Below are positions 14,035 through 19,859 of a stretch of 19,859 bases of DNA, piece by piece. The notes under the pieces are model-generated. The model had not been told where the DNA came from. It ran no database searches and saw only the letters and a program-made list of their open reading frames with translations. This DNA comes from Patescibacteria group bacterium (GTDB lineage Bacteria > Patescibacteriota > Minisyncoccia > Phycocordibacterales > UBA12088). Made by a program: the position numbers and the translations under genes. The DNA lies in NCBI GenBank assembly GCA_015491145.1, contig WFWM01000063.1:1-19859 (forward strand), in the 5' to 3' direction. Position 1 is the stretch's first letter. Each line of letters begins with the position of its first letter.

Positions 14035-15141
14035 CTAGGCGATAAGGCGGCGTACATCTTGGTAGGTTACCGCAAGGACGATGAGGAGCAGGAAAGCGAA
14101 TCCCACAATGGTGACGGTATGGATCACACGCGGCGACAGCGGGCGTCGCAAGAGAGCTTCGATCCCCACGATGAGGAGCCTCCCTCCATCGAGCGCGGGA
14201 AGGGGCAGAAGGTTCAACACCCCAAGGTTGAGTGAGATGAGTGCGACGAAGGGGATGAGGAAGGTGAGACCCATTGCAGAAGCTTCTCCTACGAGTGCCG
14301 CAATGCCGACCGGGCCGGTGAGCGCAGAGAGCGTCGGGCCGCCGTTGACGAGTTGTGCAAGGAGGCTCAGGATCCCAACGAGAATTTGCTGCAGGGTTGT
14401 GAGTGTGTGGACGAGCCCTTCCCATGGGGCAACCCACCACGGCACGCGGATGAGTGTCGCATCGATGGCCCGAACCCCTATTGCTCGTTTTCCTTCCTCT
14501 GGCGAGAGCCCCTCGAGAGGGGTAATGGAGACACTGTGGCGCTCCCCAGCGCGTTCCAACACAATCTGCAAGGATGCCGCCTCCTGTGCCGCAGTGACGA
14601 GATCAGCGAGCGTGGGATTGGGGATTGGGTCGCCGCCACGAGGGGTAATAGAAACGATGATATCCCCTGTCTGTACGCCGGCCTCAGCTGCAGGAGACTC
14701 AGGGAGCACATCGAGCACCACGAGCTTGCGGGCAAGCACCGTGGCCGTGGAAGGAACATCGTCTCGGCTCACGAGCACCCCCGTCCATCCGTACGCGAGC
14801 GTATAGAGCAACCATCCTGCAAGCACATTCATTGCCACTCCACCGACGAGGACCGCGGCTTGCGCGTATCGGGGGGCTTGTGCGAACGAATCAGGATCTC
14901 CTGCCCCCTTTGCTTCACTGTCCTCTCCCTTCAGACGAACGAATCCACCGAATGGGAGGAGGTTGAGGCTGAAGGTGGTGGCACTTCCCCGGGGTCGCCA
15001 ACGCAGAAGCCGGGGAGGGAAGCCAATAGCAAACTCTTCTACAGTAATGCCGAATCGGCGAGCAAACCAGAAGTGGCCCCACTCGTGCACGAGCACGAGG
15101 AAGAAGATGATGAGGAGGAAAAGGAGGATCGTCGTTCCCAT
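14035..15141 (-). CDS. rseP: RseP/site-2-type intramembrane zinc metalloprotease
   Basis: Membrane-embedded protease (MEROPS M50B) that cuts transmembrane substrates such as anti-sigma factors or signal-peptide remnants. 368 residues. The first membrane segment (3-25) carries the zinc motif HEWGH at 19-23. A second segment is near 95-118. One PDZ domain spans about 140-210 (SPAAEAGVQTGDIIVSI at 149-165), where E. coli RseP has two. The third zinc ligand motif is NLLPLPALDGGRLL at 310-323 with Asp318, followed by a last segment at about 342-360. It starts 3 bases after the frr stop without a clear ribosome site, so translation is probably coupled. The pairing with frr upstream and proS downstream is conserved in many bacteria. 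The substrate here is unknown. Confidence 0.95.
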   Translation of the reverse strand: MGTTILLFLLIIFFLVLVHEWGHFWFARRFGITVEEFAIGFPPRLLRWRPRGSATTFSLNLLPFGGFVRLKGEDSEAKGAGDPDSFAQAPRYAQAAVLVGGVAMNVLAGWLLYTLAYGWTGVLVSRDDVPSTATVLARKLVVLDVLPESPAAEAGVQTGDIIVSITPRGGDPIPNPTLADLVTAAQEAASLQIVLERAGERHSVSITPLEGLSPEEGKRAIGVRAIDATLIRVPWWVAPWEGLVHTLTTLQQILVGILSLLAQLVNGGPTLSALTGPVGIAALVGEASAMGLTFLIPFVALISLNLGVLNLLPLPALDGGRLLIVGIEALLRRPLSPRVIHTVTIVGFAFLLLIVLAVTYQDVRRLIA

Positions 15142-15144
15142 GCG

Positions 15145-15699
15145 TTAGGAGCGAATTGCTGCCTCCTTCGCTTCTGCAAGTTCCTCGAGAGAAGTGTTAA
15201 TCTCCTGCACGAGCGATTGCAGCTTCTCAAGGAGTCGAAACTTCTCCTCTTCTGAGAGTTCTTTTGCTCGTTCTGCGGCAATAATTGCTTCCTTTGCGTC
15301 ATCTCGAGCCCGCCGAACCCGGATACGGGCTTCCTCCAAAAGAGCGCGAACCTGCCTCACGAGTTTCTCCCGCATTTCACTCGTAAGCTCCGGAATTGTT
15401 GCCCGCACACCCCGCTCATCTTCCACGACGGAGAAACCGAGGTCAGCCTCCTGAATGGCGCGAGCAACCGTTTTCACGAGCTGGGTGTCCCACACACTCA
15501 CACGGAGCGTGCGCGTGCCTTCTGTAGTAATGGAGGCGAGGTGCGACAGGGGGGTGAGCATGCCGTACGCCTCCACCTTTATACGGTCGAGCATCGCAGG
15601 TGAGGCGGTGCCGGCCCGGAGCTGCCGGAGCTCCCCCGCAAGCCATTCGTGCGCTCGTTGTCCTTCTTCCCGAAAACGACGGATTGCTGGATGGTCCAT
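15145..15699 (-). CDS. frr: Ribosome recycling factor
   Basis: Splits post-termination ribosomes together with EF-G. 184 residues, as in most bacteria. The diagnostic stretch LRQLRAGTASPAMLDRIKVE runs about 24-43, with YGMLTPLSHLAS following. The C-terminal long helix contains the basic run VRQVRALLEEARIRVRRARDDAKE, and a terminal helix ends at AAIRS. It follows the delta-prime-like gene with a 15-base gap and precedes rseP by 3 bases. No ribosome site is seen at normal distance. A TGA-TACGCT extended -10-like string begins at the stop codon of the upstream gene and ends nine bases before the frr ATG. Confidence 0.97.
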   Translation of the reverse strand: MDHPAIRRFREEGQRAHEWLAGELRQLRAGTASPAMLDRIKVEAYGMLTPLSHLASITTEGTRTLRVSVWDTQLVKTVARAIQEADLGFSVVEDERGVRATIPELTSEMREKLVRQVRALLEEARIRVRRARDDAKEAIIAAERAKELSEEEKFRLLEKLQSLVQEINTSLEELAEAKEAAIRS

Positions 15700-15714
15700 A
15701 TGCGCATCAGCGTA

Positions 15715-16377
15715 TCAACTTTCCTTTCCCGAAGCAATGCGAGGAAGCCGGAAGGCGAGGTATTCGAGCACCGCCTTTCGGTTTGCTGTGCCCACCTCGT
15801 TCCAAAGCATAGCCTCGACAAGCGCTTGCTGAGTTTGGAAGCCCCATTGGTGTTGGCGAGCGAGTGCTCGGAGGGAGGTAAGGAGCGTTGGGAGAGCCTC
15901 TCGTCCTCCCTTTCCTTGCGCCACCGATCGGGCAAGAGCAAGGCGTTCCCGAAGGGAGGCAGCGAGAAATTGGTGAGCGAGCGTGCCTTCTGCAAAAGGC
16001 AGAGGAGCGTGCTGCGGTATTGCCACTGCTCGAGAACGGAGCGTTGGGATAAGGAGAGTGAGGGAAGGGGCAACAAGCGCAACGATGGTGGAAGCTGGCG
16101 GTTCCTCGGTGAGCTTCAAGAGTGCCTGCTGCGCTTGCGGACTGAAGCGTGTCGCAGCGAGGATGAGGAACCGGCGATTTCCTCGTGGAGTGAGCGAAGC
16201 GATGCGGCCTGCCTCACGGGCTGTTTCTATTGAGAGGAGCTCACCTTCCCACTCCCACACATCACCAATCCGGCGCGCTTCCTCAAAACCGAGCCTCTGG
16301 AGGAGATGCCGGGCACGCTCTGCTGTGCCTTCAATGAGGTAGGTGTGGTGGAGGGGTAGATCGCTTTCCTGCACCAT
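15715..16377 (-). CDS. holB: DNA polymerase III delta-prime-like protein, reduced (no Walker A)
   Basis: 220-residue protein with the core of a clamp-loader delta-prime subunit. GNRRFLILAATRFSPQAQQALLKLTEEPPA (66-95) matches the block in which an Asp precedes ...Q(A/N)ALLK.LEEPP. LTLLIPTLRSRAVAIP (106-121) matches the LLPTI.SRC sensor-1 region, with Ala instead of Cys. The N-terminal Walker A loop and the zinc-binding cysteines of full-length delta-prime (about 330 residues) are absent, as is much of the C-terminal collar domain. It probably cannot bind ATP and could serve a structural role. Start: the frame is open for 103 further codons across the end of the mreB paralog, but homology begins after ATG 16377. 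That ATG lies 16 bases past the mreB paralog stop and lacks a strong ribosome site. The symbol is tentative. Confidence 0.78.
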   Translation of the reverse strand: MVQESDLPLHHTYLIEGTAERARHLLQRLGFEEARRIGDVWEWEGELLSIETAREAGRIASLTPRGNRRFLILAATRFSPQAQQALLKLTEEPPASTIVALVAPSLTLLIPTLRSRAVAIPQHAPLPFAEGTLAHQFLAASLRERLALARSVAQGKGGREALPTLLTSLRALARQHQWGFQTQQALVEAMLWNEVGTANRKAVLEYLAFRLPRIASGKES

Positions 16378-16393
16378 AGAGGCTTGTTCTGCT

Positions 16394-17431
16394 TCACCAC
16401 GAAGCCTGTTTTGTAGCAAAGAGACGCTTGTAGGTGGAAAGGTGTTGGAGAATGGTTCCGCAGCCTCGTGCCACAGCCTGCTGCGGTTCTTCAACAACGA
16501 AGGCGCGCACGCCGAGGCGGCGCGAGAAGAAGGTGGCAAGGTTCCGTAACTGTGCCGTTCCTCCCGTGAGGGCAATGCCGTGATGGATAATATCGGAGGC
16601 GAGTTCCGGAGGGGTGTCATTGAGGGTATCACGAATCGCCCGCACCATTGCGGCAATGTCGCGTTGGAGCGCTTTGGCAATCTCATTTGCGCTCACCGTG
16701 ACCGATCGAGGCATCCCACTCACCACATCGCGACCTTCCACCTCCATTGTTTCGTCTCGTTTGAGCGGGAGCGCCGTTCCAATGGTGATTTTCACTTTCT
16801 CTGCAGTACGGGACCCAACGAGGAGGTTGTGCTGCTTTCTCAGGTAGTCCTGAATGGTGGTATCGAGCTTCGACCCTCCGACCTTCACGGAAAGTGCGGT
16901 CACGACCCCTCCGAGCGATACCACCGCGACATCGGTAGTGCCCCCGCCGATATCGGCAACGATGTAGCCACGAGGCTCATGGATAGGAATGCCTGCGCCA
17001 AGCGCGGCGAGGATAGGCTCTCGCACAACATACGCGCTCCGTGCTCCGGCGCGCTCCACCACTTCCACCACCGCCCTCCGTTGTGTTGATGTAACCCCAG
17101 CCGGCACGGATACCACTACTTCAGGTTTGATGAATGCGGTTGGACCAAGCGCCCGTCGGAGGAAGTGCTCGACCATCACCCGGGCAACGCGATGGTCTGC
17201 AATGACTCCCTCACGGAGCGGCTGGAAGGCGACGATAGGGTCTGGTGTTTTCCCCAGCATTGCTTGGGCCTCCTTTCCGACGGCGAGGACTGTCCGATCT
17301 CCCTCATGGTACGCCACAACGGAAGGTTCGTGCAGGACGATGCCTTTTGTTGGTGCGTACACGAGCGTTGTGGTGGTGCCGAGATCGATGCCGAGGCGGG
17401 GTGCGAGCCATTGACGGAGCGCAAGGAGCAT
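16394..17431 (-). CDS. MreB/Mbl-like actin homolog (second copy)
   Basis: 345-residue MreB-family ATPase. Phosphate-1 motif GIDLGTTTTLVY (14-25), REPILAALG (137-145), phosphate-2 VADIGGGTTDVAVVSLGG (158-175) and adenosine motif GIALTGGTAQLRNLATFF (285-302). The N-terminus MLLALRQWLAPRLG is amphipathic, like that of the other copy. It differs from the first MreB throughout, for example VREP for IEEP and a shorter C-terminus, so it is an old paralog and not a recent duplicate. It could correspond functionally to Mbl or MreBH. The frame continues 102 codons upstream into murA, but that part lacks family similarity. ATG 17431 begins homology and has a promoter seven bases upstream. It is divergent from murA and heads the operon with the delta-prime-like gene, frr and rseP. 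Confidence 0.93.
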   Translation of the reverse strand: MLLALRQWLAPRLGIDLGTTTTLVYAPTKGIVLHEPSVVAYHEGDRTVLAVGKEAQAMLGKTPDPIVAFQPLREGVIADHRVARVMVEHFLRRALGPTAFIKPEVVVSVPAGVTSTQRRAVVEVVERAGARSAYVVREPILAALGAGIPIHEPRGYIVADIGGGTTDVAVVSLGGVVTALSVKVGGSKLDTTIQDYLRKQHNLLVGSRTAEKVKITIGTALPLKRDETMEVEGRDVVSGMPRSVTVSANEIAKALQRDIAAMVRAIRDTLNDTPPELASDIIHHGIALTGGTAQLRNLATFFSRRLGVRAFVVEEPQQAVARGCGTILQHLSTYKRLFATKQASW

Positions 17432-17467
17432 TGCGGGTATGGTAGCCGCTTCCTCCCTGCTCCGCAA
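17432..17467 (-). promoter_or_regulatory. Promoter of the mreB paralog operon, leaderless geometry
   Basis: Minus strand: -35 TTGCGG (17462-17467), 17-base spacer, -10 TACCAT (17439-17444), seven bases (ACCCGCA), then the ATG at 17431. The only Shine-Dalgarno-like string, GGAGG, lies about 20 bases before the ATG, inside the spacer, so it cannot serve as a ribosome site. Confidence 0.55.
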
Positions 17468-17473
17468 GAAAGG

Positions 17474-17489
17474 TGGTATAGTCCCTGCT
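17474..17489 (+). promoter_or_regulatory. murA promoter, extended -10, leaderless geometry
   Basis: Plus strand TGG-TATAGT (17474-17482) is an extended -10. Seven bases (CCCTGCT) separate TATAGT from the murA ATG at 17490. No -35 match is visible. It sits back-to-back with the divergent promoter, all within 58 bp. Confidence 0.6.
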
Positions 17490-18833
17490 ATGGGCAACGC
17501 AGGACCAGCGTACCACTTTGCAGTGCAGGGAGGTATTCCGCTCAAGGGGGAGGTGCAGACGCAGAGCGCCAAGAACGCGGCAGTGGCGGTGCTTGCCGCT
17601 TCCCTCCTCAACACGGAACCCACAGTTCTCACCTCAGTGCCGCGTATCGAGGAGGTGCGTCGTCTCTGCGAAGTCGCCCAGTCGTTAGGATGGTCAGTGT
17701 CTTGGAAGGAAGAGCAGCAGGAGACGAGGCTCCACATCCTACCGCCGGCTCACCTCCGTCTCGAGCAGATCGATGCGGAATCAGCGCGAAAGACGAGGAG
17801 TGCGTTCCTCTTTCTACCTGCACTCCTTGCCCGTCACCCACAGGTCTCCTTTCCCCTGCCGGGAGGGTGTCGGTTGGGAGATCGCTCGCTCCTTCCCCAC
17901 CTGGTAATGCTTGAGGCGTTCGGTGTGCGAACGGAGGTGCGAGAAGAAGTGATACTTGCCGATGCCACCCAGCTGCACGCAGCAGATGTCGTCCTGCTCG
18001 AGAGTGGGGATACGGTCACCGAACACGCACTCCTCATTGCCGCTCTCGCCGATGGGGTGAGCACGATTCGCTACGCCTCGGCAAACTATATGGTGACGGA
18101 ACTGGCACGTTTTCTCCAGACGCTGGGGGTAAGGATAGAAGGAGTGGGCACGACCACGCTGCGTGTCGAGGGGGTCGGAGGCCTGCTACACCTGCCTGTG
18201 AGCCACGCAATAGGGGAAGATCCAACTGATGCGATGTTTTTCATCGCCGCAGCGCTTGTGACGAACGGCGACATTCTTATCCGAAATGCCCCCCTTCGAT
18301 ATCTCGAGGTGGAGCTCGCGTTCCTCCACCTTATGGGGGCAGAAGTGGCGCCTGTCGGGCAAGTTCGGTTGAGTCGGAACGGGATCACAGAGGTAAGCGA
18401 TGTGCGGGTGCGTCCGGGCTCCCTCATTGCTCCTCCCCTCAAGATTCATCCGCGCCCCTATCCCGGTCTCAACATTGATAACCTCCCCTTTTTTGCTGTG
18501 ATTGCCACGCAGGCAGAGGGGGAAACACTGCTGCACGACTGGGTATATGAGAAGCGGGCAATTTACTATACAGAACTCGAGCGTCTCGGTGCTTCGACCC
18601 TCCTGTTGGATCCCCATCGCATTCTCATCAAGGGGCCTACTGTGCTCAAACCCGCCGAACTGGTCGCTCCTCCTGCGTTGCGCCCGGCCTCTATTCTTCT
18701 CATTGCGATGCTCGGTGCGCAAGGGCGGTCGCAGCTTCGGCATGTGTATGCGATCAAACGGGGATACGAGGCGCTCGCTGAACGACTCCGTCTCCTTGGG
18801 GCTGATGTACAGCTGGATCGTGAGGAGCAGTAA
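17490..18833 (+). CDS. murA: UDP-N-acetylglucosamine 1-carboxyvinyltransferase
   Basis: Transfers enolpyruvate from PEP to UDP-GlcNAc, the first committed step of peptidoglycan synthesis, in the cytoplasm. 447 residues against about 420 in E. coli. Conserved features are the substrate Lys28-Asn29 in SAKNAAV (26-32) and the PEP-binding cysteine Cys127 in LPGGCRLG (123-130). Cys at that position predicts sensitivity to fosfomycin by family knowledge. An upstream in-frame ATG at 17439 would add 17 residues, but it overlaps the divergent promoter and precedes all homology. ATG 17490 has no ribosome site at normal spacing. The stop is followed 20 bases later by topA on the same strand, with no terminator between. 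It is the only wall gene in the window on the plus strand. Confidence 0.95.
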   Translation: MGNAGPAYHFAVQGGIPLKGEVQTQSAKNAAVAVLAASLLNTEPTVLTSVPRIEEVRRLCEVAQSLGWSVSWKEEQQETRLHILPPAHLRLEQIDAESARKTRSAFLFLPALLARHPQVSFPLPGGCRLGDRSLLPHLVMLEAFGVRTEVREEVILADATQLHAADVVLLESGDTVTEHALLIAALADGVSTIRYASANYMVTELARFLQTLGVRIEGVGTTTLRVEGVGGLLHLPVSHAIGEDPTDAMFFIAAALVTNGDILIRNAPLRYLEVELAFLHLMGAEVAPVGQVRLSRNGITEVSDVRVRPGSLIAPPLKIHPRPYPGLNIDNLPFFAVIATQAEGETLLHDWVYEKRAIYYTELERLGASTLLLDPHRILIKGPTVLKPAELVAPPALRPASILLIAMLGAQGRSQLRHVYAIKRGYEALAERLRLLGADVQLDREEQ

Positions 18834-18853
18834 GGCATCAGTGTGGAGGGTTT

Positions 18854-19859
18854 ATGCGGCTCGTCATCGTAGAATCTCCGGCGAAGGCGAAAACAATTGA
18901 GCGATACCTCGCTCCGCTTTCGGAAGAGGTGGGTGAGCCGTATGTGGTTCGCGCTTCGCTCGGCCACATCCGTGACTTGCCGAAACGGAACAAAGACGCC
19001 ATTGATATTGCCGGTGGCTTTCGCCCGCGGTACGTGCTGGTAAAAGGAAAGGAGAAGGTGGTGCGCGAGCTGAAGAAACTCGCGCAGCAAGCCAGCAAGG
19101 TGATTCTCGCGACGGATCCTGACCGGGAGGGCGAGGCAATTGCCTGGCACATTGCTCAGGTGCTTGGACTGCCCTCTGAGCGCTACGAGCGAGTCGTGTT
19201 CCACGAGGTTACCCGAGATGCAGTGCTCGCAGCATTTCGGCATCCGCGTTCGCTGAACGAACATCTCCGCCTCGCTCAGGAAGCACGGCGGGTGCTGGAC
19301 CGCATCGTAGGGTACGACCTCTCGGGACTCATCTGGAAGAAGGTGCGCTATGGTCTCTCGGCGGGGCGGGTGCAGTCGCCGGCGCTCCGCATTCTCGTAG
19401 AACGAGAGCGGGAAATTCGTGCCTTCAAGCCGGAGCAGTTTTTCGTGCTCTCAGCAAGGGTGGAGACCGCTGCGGGGTCGGAGTGTCTCCTTTCCCTGGG
19501 GCAACGGTTCAAGACGAAAGGAGAAGCAGAATCAGTTGCTGAGGAAGTGTGCAAAGGGCAGTGGTCCATTGTTTCGGTGACGAAACGGCAGGAGCAACGG
19601 CCTGCCCCTGCCCTCTTCATTACCTCCACGCTGCAGCAGGCAGCGTCGAACCGGCTCGGCTTTTCCCCTGCACGAACGATGCGGGCGGCGCAAGCGCTCT
19701 ACGAAGCCGGCTTCATCACCTATATGCGCACCGATTCCCCTACTCTTTCCGAGCAGGCGCAACAGGCGCTCCGGAAGGCAGTCAATATCCTATTCGGCGA
19801 GGAGCTGTTCGAAGCGCACCAGTTTCGTGCAAGGAGCAAGCTCGCGCAGGAAGCCCATG
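18854..19859 (+). CDS. topA: DNA topoisomerase I, N-terminal 335 residues (partial)
   Basis: Type IA topoisomerase that relaxes negative supercoils by single-strand passage. The frame is open to the right edge, where it stops within KLAQEAH, a conserved family block, so the remaining domains (probably including C-terminal zinc or repeat domains) are outside. The Toprim domain begins at once with LVIVESPAKAKTIE (3-16), and its metal-binding ATDPDREGEAIAWH covers 86-99 (Asp88, Asp90). SAGRVQSPALRILVERE follows at about 173-189. The catalytic tyrosine is Tyr290 in GFITYMRTDSP. ATG 18854 has a good ribosome site (GGAGG four bases upstream), unlike murA. The 20-base gap to murA implies cotranscription. 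Confidence 0.97.
   Translation, partial: MRLVIVESPAKAKTIERYLAPLSEEVGEPYVVRASLGHIRDLPKRNKDAIDIAGGFRPRYVLVKGKEKVVRELKKLAQQASKVILATDPDREGEAIAWHIAQVLGLPSERYERVVFHEVTRDAVLAAFRHPRSLNEHLRLAQEARRVLDRIVGYDLSGLIWKKVRYGLSAGRVQSPALRILVEREREIRAFKPEQFFVLSARVETAAGSECLLSLGQRFKTKGEAESVAEEVCKGQWSIVSVTKRQEQRPAPALFITSTLQQAASNRLGFSPARTMRAAQALYEAGFITYMRTDSPTLSEQAQQALRKAVNILFGEELFEAHQFRARSKLAQEAH

Noticed and set aside
14353..15255. 300-codon plus-strand open frame opposite rseP and frr
   Set aside because: Antisense to two genes with clear motifs; low-complexity Glu-rich tail is the complement of hydrophobic codons.
16378..16686. 103-codon N-terminal extension of the delta-prime-like gene
   Set aside because: Overlaps conserved mreB paralog coding sequence; Ser/Pro/Arg-rich with no similarity; ATG 16377 begins the homologous region.
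17432..17737. 102-codon upstream extension of the mreB paralog
   Set aside because: Runs through the divergent promoter and into murA; MreB homology starts at ATG 17431.
1..19859. CRISPR arrays, tRNA/rRNA genes, insertion sequences, defence or toxin-antitoxin genes
   Set aside because: Looked for regularly spaced repeats, cloverleaf-like segments, terminal inverted repeats and transposase motifs; none seen. Coding density leaves little room.

Overview
The window looks like chromosome of a Candidate Phyla Radiation (Patescibacteria) bacterium with moderately high GC. That placement is an inference from gene style, not from a marker search. Supporting signs are a LysRS with the divergent motif 3 GFGMSER, a short ProRS without the bacterial editing insertion, an archaeal-type AspRS, a MurF without its N-terminal domain, a reduced delta-prime-like protein and very compact spacing. 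TGA is used as a stop in many genes, so the code is standard rather than the TGA=Gly code of Gracilibacteria and Absconditabacteria.

Layout. Everything from the left edge to 17431 is transcribed leftwards (minus strand); 17490 to the right edge runs rightwards. In transcription order the minus strand reads: mreB paralog, delta-prime-like gene, frr, rseP | proS, mreB, mreC, mreD, mrdA (PBP2) | greA, lysS, terminator | mraZ, rsmH, ftsL-like, ftsI, murF | trpS, aspS (cut by the left edge). The plus strand carries murA and topA (cut by the right edge). Most junctions are stop/start overlaps or gaps of a few bases. The largest gene-free stretch is 149 bp (6588-6736); no gap exceeds 300 bp.

How the genes work together. 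The window is a cell-wall and translation block. A division module (mraZ-rsmH-ftsL-ftsI-murF) and an elongation module (mreBCD-mrdA plus a second mreB) each carry their own class B transpeptidase, and murA supplies the first committed peptidoglycan step. Interleaved are four aminoacyl-tRNA synthetases (Pro, Lys, Trp, Asp), ribosome recycling factor, GreA, a site-2 protease and a clamp-loader relative. frr-rseP-proS looks like the remnant of the widespread pyrH-frr-uppS-cdsA-dxr-rseP-proS cluster.

Regulation is the most informative non-coding content. Four genes (trpS, mraZ, mreB paralog, murA) have a -10-like TANNNT hexamer ending 7-8 bases before the ATG, which suggests leaderless transcription. 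greA and proS share an identical 14-bp block containing a palindromic extended -10. The mraZ promoter carries two pairs of MraZ-type TGGGA boxes on one helical face. Two perfect DnaA boxes flank the lysS terminator just upstream. I found no CRISPR array, tRNA, rRNA, insertion sequence, phage gene or defence system, and no clearly new multi-gene system. The novelty is in promoter architecture and domain reduction.
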